Positions 18,164-26,870 of a stretch of DNA of 64,000 nt are shown in pieces (position 1 is the stretch's first letter; each line of letters opens with the position of its first letter). The stretch comes from Cytobacillus depressus. Its GTDB lineage: Bacteria; Bacillota; Bacilli; Bacillales; Cytobacillaceae. The DNA lies in the NCBI RefSeq assembly GCF_008923245.1, contig NZ_WBOS01000007.1, positions 1 through 64,000 of the forward strand. The letters are read 5' to 3'. The notes below the pieces were generated by a model, which was given only the letters and a program-made list of their open reading frames with translations, had not been told where the DNA came from and did no database searches. Position numbers and translations under genes: made by a program.

Positions 18164-20038
18164 TTATTTCAAGCTCAATTCTCCTTCTTTCTTCAATGAA
18201 TGACGTTCGTATGAAGAGATTTTTTCTGGTGATGTGGCATATAGTGAGTCTCCTATATACATTAGCCTTTGAATATTATTCTCCCATTCCTCATATGGCG
18301 CTTTCGGGTCCTGATGAGTGATTTTAGCTTTAAGAGAAAAGCCAGATTGAAGATCAATATTGTAAACGTAGGCTCCCTGGAATTCATAAATTGATTCAAA
18401 TTCGCTTTTCTTTGAATTTTGATAAACTGAAATTGGAAAAGCAAAGAGATGGTTCTTTTTATCAAATAACATTGCTTTATGGTCATAATTTAGTGGTGAG
18501 TAAGTTCCCCGGCCGCCAATAATTTCTGTGAATTTTTCTTGCGGATTTTTCATATCTGTCACATCAAATATGGACAGCTTCACGCCATCAGTCAAGATAA
18601 TCGGCTGGTTCCCAGCCCCCTTTCCGCTTAACACCTTCGTATCATATCCAAAGCCGAGCAGATGGTTGTCATCGATAGGGTGAAGATAATTGCTGAAGCC
18701 TGGAATCTTCAATTCACCTAATACTTGTGGATTTTTTGGATCCTTCCCATCGATTACGAATAATGGATCTGTTTCTCTAAAGGTAACGATGTATATGCGG
18801 TCATTCATAAAACGGGCAGAATAAATTCGTTCTCCTTTTGCTAAATCCTCAAGCTTGCCAACTTGTGTTAAATTTTCATCCAAAATATATAGATTATTGG
18901 CTGAAGGTTTGCGATCATTCCACACTTGACCTTTCGTTGTGGCAATGCGGAAATGTCCGTTATATTCATCCATGGAGAACTGATTCAATACGTTACCAGG
19001 TACTTCAGCTGATTTCTTGAACTCAACTTCCATACCATTAACCGTAAATTTATAAACGGTTGTCTTTGACTGGTTATCCCCTAATAAGGATGATTCATAA
19101 TTGGTGACAGCTAGGTAAAGATTGTTTTTAGACATATATATATTTTGTCCACTGCCGACATAAGTGGAAAATGACATTTTTTCTGTTGGCTTCTCTAAAT
19201 CAATGACAGCAATATTTGTAAAATTTGTTTCGTTTGAATCGGGGAAGTATTTTATTTTACTATAGTCAACTGGCTCCATTTCGGTTTGTTTAGCTGAATC
19301 AGAGTATTTTGGCCGGATATCCATTTGTGTATTTTCCCTTAGCAGCCAAATTTGCGGATATTTATTCGTGATGACATAAACTTTTCCATCCATTAATCTA
19401 GAGGCAAGAAGTGATCCTTCTACTTCTAGCTCCCTTATTTTTTGCGGCCTTTGTTTATTTTTCACATCATAAATAACTGCTTTCATAGTTTCATCGATTG
19501 GTGCGATCATCATTTTGGCCATTTCTTTTGCATTTGTTTGCACCATATTTCCATAGCTATGACCGATAACCATTAATAAATCATCGTATAAAAATAACTG
19601 ATAAGGCGAAAAAGAAGTCTCGAAGGAAATTACCGAATCGACCTTCATTTGATTCGCTGGTGCTGCTTGAATAATTTGTACCTTGCCATCTGATACTTGA
19701 TAAATATGAGTTCCATCAGTCTTTAGAAGATCCCCTTCATCAATGCCTTCAACTTGGACATTTGTCTCGGAGTAATCAGCTCCTGCCGATTCTGCTTTCG
19801 CACTTTCCTGTGAAACCATATCCATCGCCACTGAAGTCTTTTCTTCCTTTGCTACAGCCTTAAATCGTTTTAATAAAAGACTGTTTAAGCTGCTTTTAGA
19901 ATCAAAAGAAGGAAGCCCATCCTTCTTTTCAACTGCTTGAATGCCATGTACACTCTTTTCTTCTGCAATTTGGAATATTGAAATAATAACTCCGATTAAG
20001 GCAAAAACACTACCTACTAGCATCCATCTTATTTTCAT
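18164..20038 (-). CDS. Secreted or membrane-anchored beta-propeller domain protein
   Basis: Predicted 624-residue protein with one N-terminal membrane or signal segment (MLVGSVFALIGVIISIF), a Ser/Lys-rich stalk of about 70 residues, and a large C-terminal beta-propeller domain (COG4880-like). Repeated motifs of the type TNVQVEGIDEGDLLKTDG and KVYVITNKYP, IYIVTFRETDPLFVIDG mark the propeller blades. No enzyme residues are obvious. I chose the ATG at 20038 with GGAAGG upstream; a longer frame begins 25 codons earlier without a site. It is a single-gene unit. Function unknown; extracellular binding is plausible. Confidence 0.78.
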   Translation of the reverse strand: MKIRWMLVGSVFALIGVIISIFQIAEEKSVHGIQAVEKKDGLPSFDSKSSLNSLLLKRFKAVAKEEKTSVAMDMVSQESAKAESAGADYSETNVQVEGIDEGDLLKTDGTHIYQVSDGKVQIIQAAPANQMKVDSVISFETSFSPYQLFLYDDLLMVIGHSYGNMVQTNAKEMAKMMIAPIDETMKAVIYDVKNKQRPQKIRELEVEGSLLASRLMDGKVYVITNKYPQIWLLRENTQMDIRPKYSDSAKQTEMEPVDYSKIKYFPDSNETNFTNIAVIDLEKPTEKMSFSTYVGSGQNIYMSKNNLYLAVTNYESSLLGDNQSKTTVYKFTVNGMEVEFKKSAEVPGNVLNQFSMDEYNGHFRIATTKGQVWNDRKPSANNLYILDENLTQVGKLEDLAKGERIYSARFMNDRIYIVTFRETDPLFVIDGKDPKNPQVLGELKIPGFSNYLHPIDDNHLLGFGYDTKVLSGKGAGNQPIILTDGVKLSIFDVTDMKNPQEKFTEIIGGRGTYSPLNYDHKAMLFDKKNHLFAFPISVYQNSKKSEFESIYEFQGAYVYNIDLQSGFSLKAKITHQDPKAPYEEWENNIQRLMYIGDSLYATSPEKISSYERHSLKKEGELSLK

Positions 20039-20126
20039 TGTCCTTCCCCCTTTATTCTCTATTGACGGAGAAGTTCTTCCATTCGTTACAAAAGCTGCAT
20101 CAAAATCCATCATTTTCTTGGGGAAA

Positions 20127-20158
20127 TAAAAATATCCACTCGTTTTTGAGTGGATATC
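20127..20158. terminator. Terminator after the 42-codon gene
   Basis: ATATCCACTC/GAGTGGATAT around TGTTTTT-like loop, a perfect hairpin 16 bases after the minus-strand 42-codon gene and before the beta-propeller gene. The T tract on the minus strand is TTTTTATTTCC. Confidence 0.8.
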
Positions 20159-20173
20159 AATATCTATAATTCA

Positions 20174-20302
20174 TTACCAATCTTGTGTATTTTCAAGTAA
20201 ATCATCAATTTCAATTTGTCTGATCATATAACTAAACTTGTCTTCTGCAATTTCCTCTGTTGCCTCTAATAATTGATCGATATCAGTATTGATTAATACC
20301 AT
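20174..20302 (-). CDS. Small acidic hypothetical protein (42 aa)
   Basis: Encodes MVLINTDIDQLLEATEEIAE and a helical C-terminus ending LLENTQDW. The ATG at 20302 has a strong TTAGGAGGT site seven bases upstream; the extended frame from 20389 lacks one. A terminator follows at once. The composition (11 Asp/Glu) suggests a soluble helical peptide. I do not recognise it. Confidence 0.62.
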   Translation of the reverse strand: MVLINTDIDQLLEATEEIAEDKFSYMIRQIEIDDLLENTQDW

Positions 20303-20598
20303 AATCAGACCTCCTAATCTGAGCAAAATCCTCATAGCTGCGTGTTTTATAAAAGTTTTCGAACCGACTGGCTGCATTATGAGGGTCATAAAGAAATTAT
20401 TTTAAAAACTTTTACCCAAATTTCTAAACAACTAAACTATTTTTATTAACTATGTTGATTTCCTTTAAAATCATTTTTTTATTAAAAATTAGGCTTTGCC
20501 TAAATTCACCCAAAAAAAGATCTTCAATATACTGTAATGGGCATTGACGATTCATATTGAGATTTCTTTCATTAAATGAACATTAGTAGGTGTTAAAT

Positions 20599-20739
20599 AT
20601 GAGAAAGAAAATGAGTTCATATGAGTTTGCAAAGGTTTTGCAATCAGCCGTTATTAAAGGGCAAAATGAAAATCAATTGACAGTCAATGAATTACTTAGA
20701 GAAATAACGAGACAACTTGAACCATTAATGAAGAAATGA
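20599..20739 (+). CDS. Small hypothetical protein (46 aa)
   Basis: Encodes MRKKMSSYEFAKVLQSAVIK and then KGQNENQLTVNELLREITRQ. TAGGTG lies seven bases before the ATG at 20599, and a terminator follows the stop. The peptide looks like two short helices with a basic start. It is divergent from the 42-codon gene, with a 296-base AT-rich gap between them in which I see no other gene. Family unknown. Confidence 0.6.
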   Translation: MRKKMSSYEFAKVLQSAVIKGQNENQLTVNELLREITRQLEPLMKK

Positions 20740-20760
20740 TGACTATTTACATGTAAAATA

Positions 20761-20795
20761 AAAGAAATCGGTTTGCGCCGATTTCTTTTATTTTT
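20761..20795. terminator. Bidirectional terminator
   Basis: AAAGAAATCGG pairs with CCGATTTCTTT across TTTGCG, followed by TATTTTT on the plus strand and preceded by TTTATTT-rich sequence on the other. It serves the 46-codon gene and the convergent ferritin-like pseudogene. Confidence 0.87.
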
Positions 20796-21225
20796 GCTTC
20801 ACTAAATAATATAAAAACCAAACAGCGTGGTTTTGTTCGTCGGCTGCCGCTCGTTTAAAGGCATTTTTTATAGATATATCAGCAATGTAATCGGCCATTC
20901 CTAAATAGAAATCAACTGTTTTTTGTTCGTCTAAAAAGGCGAATTCGAGTCCATTTTTATAATTGTTCGGACATTCCTCAATCACTTGTGGCTGAGGCTC
21001 ATTGCCTGTTAAGTTTGAATAAATTTGTGAAAAATTTTGGAAATGCCTTATTTCATCTTGTCTTATTTCAAGAATTTGCTCACTCTCTTTTGGTGAAGGT
21101 GCCATACTAGCAATTTTTCGATAACAATATATTGCACTATATTATCCATTGATCGCTTTAGTCAAATCATTGATCAATTGAGTTGTCTGTCTTTGCTTTT
21201 CTCGATAGTGGTAATATGGATACAA
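20788..21225 (-). pseudogene. Ferritin-like (rubrerythrin-type) protein gene with an internal stop codon
   Basis: A complete frame for a 145-residue ferritin-like protein runs from a TTG at 21225, with GGAGG eight bases upstream, to 20788. It is interrupted by a TAA at 21144-21142. Before the stop it reads QLINDLTKAING; after it YSAIYCYRKIASMAPSPKES, in the same frame. In this family the expected sequence is NGEYSAI, so the stop replaces the iron-ligand glutamate (GAA to TAA, one base). The rest (EIRQDEIRHFQNF, FAFLDEQKTVDFYLGMAD, RAAADEQNHAVWF) is intact. A fragment could start at the ATG at 21105 but would lack helix 1. Confidence 0.85.
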
Positions 21226-21402
21226 GTGAATACCTCCTTATTTTCATTGATATATATTACGAAAATATGGGTTTATGGTGAATACCGTCATTAATATGTA
21301 TGTATATGAAATTTGTCGCATTTCGAATATTCTGGAAATAGGGTAAAATCTATTTATATATGGTACTATATTCGAATGAACGTTCAATCGGAGGTAGTAA
21401 AA

Positions 21403-22401
21403 GTGTATAAAGTAAAACAAAATTTAATATTGTTCGCTGCTATCATTTTATTATTTTCTTTTCCTGTTAAATCGGAAGCACATCCTGGAGGAAAAGATGA
21501 ATTAGGCGGCCATTTCCGGAAAGCTGATTGTGTTTATTTACTTCACGATCCGACTGAGCTTGCAAAAAAAGCGTCAAACATGACAGAACTGATTCAATTA
21601 ATAAAAACAATTAATAGTAATTCAACCTGTACATCCGGATTAAATGAAGGGAAGGTTGATTTAGAGGGATATTCTTTCTCAAGTCAAAATACCAATGCCG
21701 GGCAAATTGAAGCTGGCAAGCAAACGACAACGGTTAACGCCACCCAATCTACTAGTAATGAGCTGAAGCTTGGTGAGAAATATTCTGCAGAGCTCGTAAA
21801 ATGTGTCGATGGAGATACCGCGCATTTTAATATTAATGGACAAGTTTATAAAACGAGGTTTCTCTATATCGATACACCAGAGAGTACGAATAAGGTTGAA
21901 CCATTCGGAAAAGAAGCGAGTGCGTTTGCATGTAACTTTTTAAAGTCCGACAAAATTACACTCGAAACGGACGGCCCTAGTCTTTTTGACAAATACGATC
22001 GCTTGCTTGCCTGGATTTGGGTTGGAGATCAATTGTTTCAAGAGGAAATTACAAAGGTTGGCTTCGTGAAAAAATTCTATGATTATGGGGATTATTTATA
22101 TGAAGACCGGATTATTTCTGCCATGGCTGATGCTAAGAAATTATCAAAAGGAATGTATGCCCCTCAAGAAGAAGTTTCTGCAGACGAAAAAAATATTAAA
22201 CAGCCTATTAATACAGAAGATTTAGAGAAGGAAGTAAATACGTTGCCTATCGAAGAAAAAGTGAGCGATAATAAAAAGGATGAAAGTTCAGGTCAAAATG
22301 AAGCACCTGAGTCTAAGAGCTCATCAGGTAATGCAATTATTGGGATTTTAGCAATCATTTCGCTTATTTACTTCTTTAGAAAAAAGAAAAAAAGATCATA
22401 A
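21403..22401 (+). CDS. Exported, C-terminally anchored thermonuclease-like protein with YHYH-type domain
   Basis: Predicted 332-residue surface nuclease. A signal peptide (LILFAAIILLFSFPVKSEA) is followed by a short HPGGKDELGGHF domain (YHYH-like), a linker, and a staphylococcal-nuclease domain at about residues 120-250. The catalytic set is present: Arg and Glu in TRFLYIDTPES, Asp in KCVDGDT, and Arg in FDKYDRLLAWIWV. An acidic linker leads to a C-terminal membrane segment (AIIGILAIISLIYFF) and a KKKKRS tail. I chose the GTG at 21403 behind CGGAGG. It would degrade extracellular DNA or RNA at the membrane surface. Confidence 0.86.
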   Translation: MYKVKQNLILFAAIILLFSFPVKSEAHPGGKDELGGHFRKADCVYLLHDPTELAKKASNMTELIQLIKTINSNSTCTSGLNEGKVDLEGYSFSSQNTNAGQIEAGKQTTTVNATQSTSNELKLGEKYSAELVKCVDGDTAHFNINGQVYKTRFLYIDTPESTNKVEPFGKEASAFACNFLKSDKITLETDGPSLFDKYDRLLAWIWVGDQLFQEEITKVGFVKKFYDYGDYLYEDRIISAMADAKKLSKGMYAPQEEVSADEKNIKQPINTEDLEKEVNTLPIEEKVSDNKKDESSGQNEAPESKSSSGNAIIGILAIISLIYFFRKKKKRS

Positions 22402-22412
22402 TAAAAAGAAAA

Positions 22413-22527
22413 GTGGAAGCGCCTGTCCAGCCACGACAAGCATAAGCCAATTAGGCGAGAAGGTTGTTCTTTAACATTCTTGACTAATTGGCTTATGACC
22501 TCGAGGGGCTAGGTGCTGGAGCTAGAC
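22413..22527 (-). repeat. Dispersed palindromic repeat, copy B
   Basis: Inverted relative to copy A (16545-16660). On the minus strand it reads GTCTAGCTCCAGCACCTAG, CCCCTCGAGGTCATAAGCC and, at the far side, CTTATGCTTGTCGTGGCTGGA then CAGGCGCTTCCAC. It contains a perfect 14-base stem, CATAAGCCAATTAG/CTAATTGGCTTATG (22441-22454, 22484-22497). It separates the nuclease stop codon from its terminator. Confidence 0.85.
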
Positions 22528-22533
22528 AATAAG

Positions 22534-22582
22534 AAAAGCTGCCCATAAGTCAGTGTTCCTGACTGAATGGACAGCTTTTTTA
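22534..22582. terminator. Terminator between convergent nuclease and thiT genes
   Basis: AAAAGCTG(CC) pairs with (GGA)CAGCTTTT, with an inner AGTCAG/CTGACT stem, then T6 on the plus strand. Confidence 0.82.
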
Positions 22583-22616
22583 CTGAAATACGCTTTCATA
22601 TCTGTAAGCAAATTAA

Positions 22617-23216
22617 TTAAGAAGCTTTATGATGAGTGATTAATAATGTGTCATCTTTTCGAATGATTAATCGAGGTGCTTTAAAAAGCACTAGAATGAC
22701 AACGATCGAACATAATGCCCATGAGCCGAGCATGCTTGCTCCGTTGGCGGCGAATGAAAATAAAACTGGTGACATCCCTTTTGGTGCATATTCTCCGAAG
22801 AAAATCATTCCTGCAATAAAATGCCAGAAATAACGGGCAAGGCTACCAGCAAAGACAGCAGCAATCATCCAGCCAAACGCTTTTTTCTTATCCCCATATC
22901 TAAGCTCTTTTTGAATAAAATTATAGAAAAGACCGGCAAAACCAATAAATGCAAATGCTAGAAAATATTCTATAAACCCTTGTACGGGTGTAACGATCCA
23001 GGCATCCCCGATCGCAATTTGTAGTATCCCCCAAAGAAATCCAGAAAGCAGGCTGACTTTAAATCCCCAGCGAAAAGCGAGGATAAAGATTGGGACCATT
23101 GCGAATGAGATGGACACAGACGGAATTGGCTTAATAGACGGCAACAAATCTAAAACAATCGCAAATGCCGCGAAAAAAGCTGCCTCAATTAATGCAAGTA
23201 AACCTAATTTTTTCAT
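22617..23216 (-). CDS. thiT: Thiamine ECF transporter S-component
   Basis: Integral membrane protein of 199 residues with about six membrane segments. It matches ThiT/YuaJ, the thiamine-binding subunit that works with the shared EcfA1-EcfA2-EcfT energy-coupling module. Typical are the start LIEAAFFAAFAIVLDLLP, the loop GDAWIVTPVQGFIEYFLAF and ARYFWHFIAGMIFFGEYAPKG (trimmed here to its first part), which lines the thiamine pocket. The ATG follows AAGGGGGAG. The TPP riboswitch directly upstream supports the assignment. Confidence 0.95.
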   Translation of the reverse strand: MKKLGLLALIEAAFFAAFAIVLDLLPSIKPIPSVSISFAMVPIFILAFRWGFKVSLLSGFLWGILQIAIGDAWIVTPVQGFIEYFLAFAFIGFAGLFYNFIQKELRYGDKKKAFGWMIAAVFAGSLARYFWHFIAGMIFFGEYAPKGMSPVLFSFAANGASMLGSWALCSIVVILVLFKAPRLIIRKDDTLLITHHKAS

Positions 23217-23258
23217 AAAAAACTCCCCCTTTTAATCGTTCGTTACCTCAAGGGGGAG
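23217..23258 (-). terminator. Expression platform of TPP riboswitch: hairpin over the thiT ribosome site
   Basis: CTCCCCCTT (minus strand 23258-23250) pairs with AAGGGGGAG (23231-23223), which is also the thiT ribosome site, and T6 follows immediately before the ATG. The hairpin can act both as terminator and as ribosome-site block. AAGGGGAG in the aptamer P2 strand can compete for CTCCCCCTT, giving a simple switch. Confidence 0.75.
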
Positions 23259-23292
23259 AATAGAAAACAGCATAAAAAAAACCATTCTATTC

Positions 23293-23385
23293 ATGCCACA
23301 TTCCTGCGCTAGTATTATCTAACAGGTTCGAAGGGTCAGAACAGCTTCCTGTTCACTCTCAGCGAAAAGCTCCCCTTGTGGTTAC
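23293..23385 (-). ncRNA. TPP (THI-box) riboswitch
   Basis: On the minus strand the leader holds ACCACAAGGGGAGC, the conserved CTGAGAGTGA, GACCCTTCGAACCTG, TTAGATAATACTAGCG and CAGGAATGTG, the core of the thiamine-pyrophosphate aptamer. It precedes thiT by about 80 bases and should repress it when TPP is bound. Confidence 0.95.
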
Positions 23386-23577
23386 GTATGTATATGTATA
23401 ATGCACCATAAGTATAACTCAATACCCAATATTTGTGAAGTCTTAGAATAATGATATTGTTCTTACTTGTTATTTGTAAATCAATTCCCATTTATTGCAT
23501 CATTTTACATGAATATTGACCTATCCCCCCCTTCGATTCTTCTTTATAATAATGAAGTACAGTAAGGAGGTAAAAAG

Positions 23578-25305
23578 GTGAGATTACAATTTAACAAGTC
23601 TTCAACCATAGTTCCGATTATTGTTGGGTTTTTGCTGATAATGGCAGCTATTATTTGGTCTTTTCAATCCGGAAATAAAGCAGTGACAATCCCCTTTTCT
23701 TCTGTTGAAAAATTAATCATTTCCCAAAAGGGCGAAATGGTTTCGATAAATGAAGATAAAAACGGCAATTTGACGATTGGGACAGGCGAAGGTGAATATA
23801 AATCCCAGGTGCCGCCAAACAGTCAAATGATTGATAAATTAGTAGAAAACTATCATGTTCAATATACATTTTCATCAGCTAGTCCTTATACCCCTTGGAT
23901 TTTAGGAGGCCTAGTCATTGTCCTTGCTGGATTAGGCATCTATTTATATAAATCTGGTAAAGGCGGGCTTGGCGCAGCAAATACGATGAAACAAAGTGTT
24001 TCAAAAGCAAGGCCGCTCCCTTCGATTTCACTTGCTGATGTTGGTGGGATTCAAGGTGAAATGAAAGAGGAAATTATGCAGACGCTTTCGACGTTGAAAG
24101 ATCCCGAACGTTCCTTGAAATTAGGAGTGAAACCGCCAAAAGGAATTTTATTATATGGCCCTCCTGGAACAGGTAAAACTTTGCTTGCTCAAGCCATTGC
24201 GAAAGAGCTTGGTGCGACATTCTTTTCAACTAGCGGATCTGCCTTTAATGAAATGTTTGTCGGTGTTGGTGCATCCCGTGTAAGAACATTGTTTCAAAAT
24301 GCGCGAAAACAAAAGCCTGCCGTCATTTTCATTGATGAAGTCGATGCCCTTGCAGGAAAAAGAAAGCAACACGGTGGCGAGGAAAGCGAAAAAACATTAA
24401 CAGAGCTTCTTGTGCAATTAGATGGCGGTCATTCCAATGATGACATTCTTTTCATTGCAGCAACGAACCGTAAAGATATGTTAGACGATGCCTTCTTACG
24501 TCCAGGGCGAATTGATTTTACTTTCAATGTACCACTTCCAGATACGAAGGGCAGAAAGGAAATCATTGAAATTCATACGAAAAATCGAATTTTAGCTGAT
24601 AATGTTTGGAACTCACTTGATGAGCTTGCTGAAAGTACATCTGGTTTTTCAGGTGCTGACCTTCATTCACTTTTCGAAACGGCGAGTCGCAGAGCAGTCC
24701 GCAATGAAAAAGAGATGATTTCGAAGGAAGATTTAGATTTTGCTCTTGATCGCACGATTTTAGGAAGCACAACGAGAACATTGCAAAATCAAGATACGAA
24801 AAAACGTGTAGCAATTCACGAATCTGGTCACGCCCTAGTTGCGGCCATTACGAAGCCTGGCTCTGTTCGAAAAGCGACAATCATCCCCCGCGGACAAGCA
24901 CTTGGGTATGTCGCACCAATTCCGAAAGAAATGCAACTGTCGACAACGAGCGATATGCTTGATCAAGTCTCAATGATTCTTGCAGGTGGAGTAGCTGAAC
25001 GTATTTTCCTCGGTGAGCATAGCATTGGTGTTAGCGGAGATGTTCAGCAAGCGAAGCAGGTTATTGAGCAAATGGTTGATACAGGCTTGCTTGAAGACGG
25101 TTTTACTTTAACCTTTAATAAGGTTGACAAAGAAGCAAAAATGCAGGAGTTATTCCAAAAAGCACTGGAAAAATCAGAAATGCTCATTAATAACAATCGT
25201 CCTCAATTTTCATTATTAGTTCAAGAACTTCTCAAAAAGGAAACGCTAGAAGGTGCAGAGGTACAAGACATCGTAGAGGTGAAGATAGAAACCGTTTTAG
25301 TATAA
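23578..25305 (+). CDS. FtsH-like membrane AAA+ zinc protease (short paralogue)
   Basis: Predicted 575-residue ATP-dependent protease. Two N-terminal membrane segments (IVPIIVGFLLIMAAIIW and WILGGLVIVLAGLGIYLY) flank an external loop. The AAA module has Walker A GPPGTGKT at about residue 194, Walker B FIDEVDA near 250 and the second region of homology TNRKDMLDDAFLRPGRID. The M41 protease domain has HESGH near 414 and a likely third zinc ligand in SGDVQQAKQ. It is shorter and more divergent than the usual FtsH of about 640 residues, so it is likely an accessory copy. The start is a GTG behind AGGAGGTAAAAAG. A terminator follows. Confidence 0.88.
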   Translation: MRLQFNKSSTIVPIIVGFLLIMAAIIWSFQSGNKAVTIPFSSVEKLIISQKGEMVSINEDKNGNLTIGTGEGEYKSQVPPNSQMIDKLVENYHVQYTFSSASPYTPWILGGLVIVLAGLGIYLYKSGKGGLGAANTMKQSVSKARPLPSISLADVGGIQGEMKEEIMQTLSTLKDPERSLKLGVKPPKGILLYGPPGTGKTLLAQAIAKELGATFFSTSGSAFNEMFVGVGASRVRTLFQNARKQKPAVIFIDEVDALAGKRKQHGGEESEKTLTELLVQLDGGHSNDDILFIAATNRKDMLDDAFLRPGRIDFTFNVPLPDTKGRKEIIEIHTKNRILADNVWNSLDELAESTSGFSGADLHSLFETASRRAVRNEKEMISKEDLDFALDRTILGSTTRTLQNQDTKKRVAIHESGHALVAAITKPGSVRKATIIPRGQALGYVAPIPKEMQLSTTSDMLDQVSMILAGGVAERIFLGEHSIGVSGDVQQAKQVIEQMVDTGLLEDGFTLTFNKVDKEAKMQELFQKALEKSEMLINNNRPQFSLLVQELLKKETLEGAEVQDIVEVKIETVLV

Positions 25306-25327
25306 TTAAGATGCTTTATTGCTTGAT

Positions 25328-25355
25328 CGACTCTCTTTTGGAGAGTCGTTTTTTT
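25328..25355 (+). terminator. Terminator after the FtsH-like gene
   Basis: CGACTCTC/GAGAGTCG with loop TTTTG and T7. Confidence 0.93.
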
Positions 25356-25477
25356 ATGGTTTGTCGAAAAATGCCGTTTAATGAAGGATTATTTTTCATA
25401 GTAATTAAAGGAATCATTATGCCATTCGTATAAATAAAAGGAGACATAAAAAATAAGGGCATAAAGGACTGGTTCTT

Positions 25478-26710
25478 TTGAAAGGTTTTATTTCAGAATT
25501 ATTTTTCCATTTTTTCATCATGATGATCATTCCGCTTGTGAATATCATTTTACATAGACAAAGCAGATGTCAGAGGAAGAATTGGATTTTTCTTATCGTT
25601 ATTTGTATTTCCTTATTATTATCAATGTTATTTCCCGTTCGCATTGCTGACGGATTAGAATTTGATTTTAAATATATTCCCGTATTTATTGCATTCTTTT
25701 ATATCAAACCAAGGTATGGACTCATTGTTATTGGATTCCTTATAAGCGTCACATTCATTGTAGAAATCGATAAAGTTTTACTAACGATTATCAATTATTT
25801 TATTATATCTATTTTGTTTTTTAGTGTTTACAAGCGTTATCATAAGAGTAAGCTACCCTTTAAGCTATTTACAGGAATCATCTTCTACCTTTTAATTTTT
25901 GGTACACGTTCAATTTATTTAATTCAAATTGGCTATATAGAAGATATTCCTCATCTATTATCATTTTCAGCCATTTCTATTGTTACTCTTTCTGCCATAA
26001 TTTATTTAATTGAAATGAATAAGCTCCATGTAATTATGATGGAACAATTAAAAAATGCCGATAAATTAAATGCCATTAGCCAGTTAGCTGCATCTATCGC
26101 TCACGAAATTAGAAATCCAATGACAACCATTCGCGGCTTTTTGCAATTGATGAAGGATGAAAAAAATTTAACTTCTAATCAAGGAATGTTTATTTCCCTA
26201 TCATTAGAGGAACTAGATCGGACTCATCATATTATTAATGATTTTTTATCTCTTGCCCGTCCTTCAAGTCCATTAACAGAATCAATTCCCTTGTCCAAAA
26301 TTATTTTCGACACAGCAGATTTCATGAGACCATATGCTGTTATGTCGAATGTAAACATTATTTTGAATGTGGAAGATAATTTGTTGATTGCAGGAAATAT
26401 TAATGAATGCAAGCAATTGTTCATTAATGTCATTAAAAATGGGATTGAGGCTATGCCTAATGGAGGGAACTTAGAAATTATTGCTTTCCAGCAAAGTCAC
26501 CTTGCAATTGTAGAAATAAATGATGATGGGATTGGCCTTTCTCCTCTTCAACTAAAACAATTAGGACAACCTTATTATTCGACTAAAACAAAAGGAACTG
26601 GCCTTGGATTAATGATTACATTTGATATTATCAAACGGATGAAGGGTGACTATGAAATTAGCAGTACAGAAAATGAAGGTACGTCATTTAAAATCACTTT
26701 TCCGATGTAA
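25478..26710 (+). CDS. Membrane sensor histidine kinase, KinB-like
   Basis: Predicted 410-residue kinase. About six N-terminal membrane helices resemble the 5TM-LYT sensor unit of Bacillus KinB. The kinase part has the H-box ASIAHEIRNPMTTIRGFLQ with the phospho-accepting His near residue 209, the N-box NVIKNGIEAMPNGG, G1 DDGIGLS and G2 GTGLGLMI. No response regulator is adjacent, as expected of orphan kinases feeding the sporulation phosphorelay; that link is inference. The start is a TTG at 25478 with AAGGA nine bases upstream. Confidence 0.88.
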   Translation: MKGFISELFFHFFIMMIIPLVNIILHRQSRCQRKNWIFLIVICISLLLSMLFPVRIADGLEFDFKYIPVFIAFFYIKPRYGLIVIGFLISVTFIVEIDKVLLTIINYFIISILFFSVYKRYHKSKLPFKLFTGIIFYLLIFGTRSIYLIQIGYIEDIPHLLSFSAISIVTLSAIIYLIEMNKLHVIMMEQLKNADKLNAISQLAASIAHEIRNPMTTIRGFLQLMKDEKNLTSNQGMFISLSLEELDRTHHIINDFLSLARPSSPLTESIPLSKIIFDTADFMRPYAVMSNVNIILNVEDNLLIAGNINECKQLFINVIKNGIEAMPNGGNLEIIAFQQSHLAIVEINDDGIGLSPLQLKQLGQPYYSTKTKGTGLGLMITFDIIKRMKGDYEISSTENEGTSFKITFPM

Positions 26711-26870
26711 AAGAGCGTTGTAATTACGACAGTTTTCGTTTTAAACGTCAATATGCGCTAATTTTTGACGGCAATCACAGGATATGTCTGATTTTGCGCT
26801 TTCCCAAGAAATATTGATTTTTTCCATATATTTTGTATTCATTTTTAATTTACTTCATATACTAAATGTA

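Noticed and set aside
23517..23551. TTGACC and TATAAT before the FtsH-like gene as a SigA promoter
   Set aside because: The spacer is 23 bases, too long for a normal promoter; the -10 box may be real but its partner is not clear.
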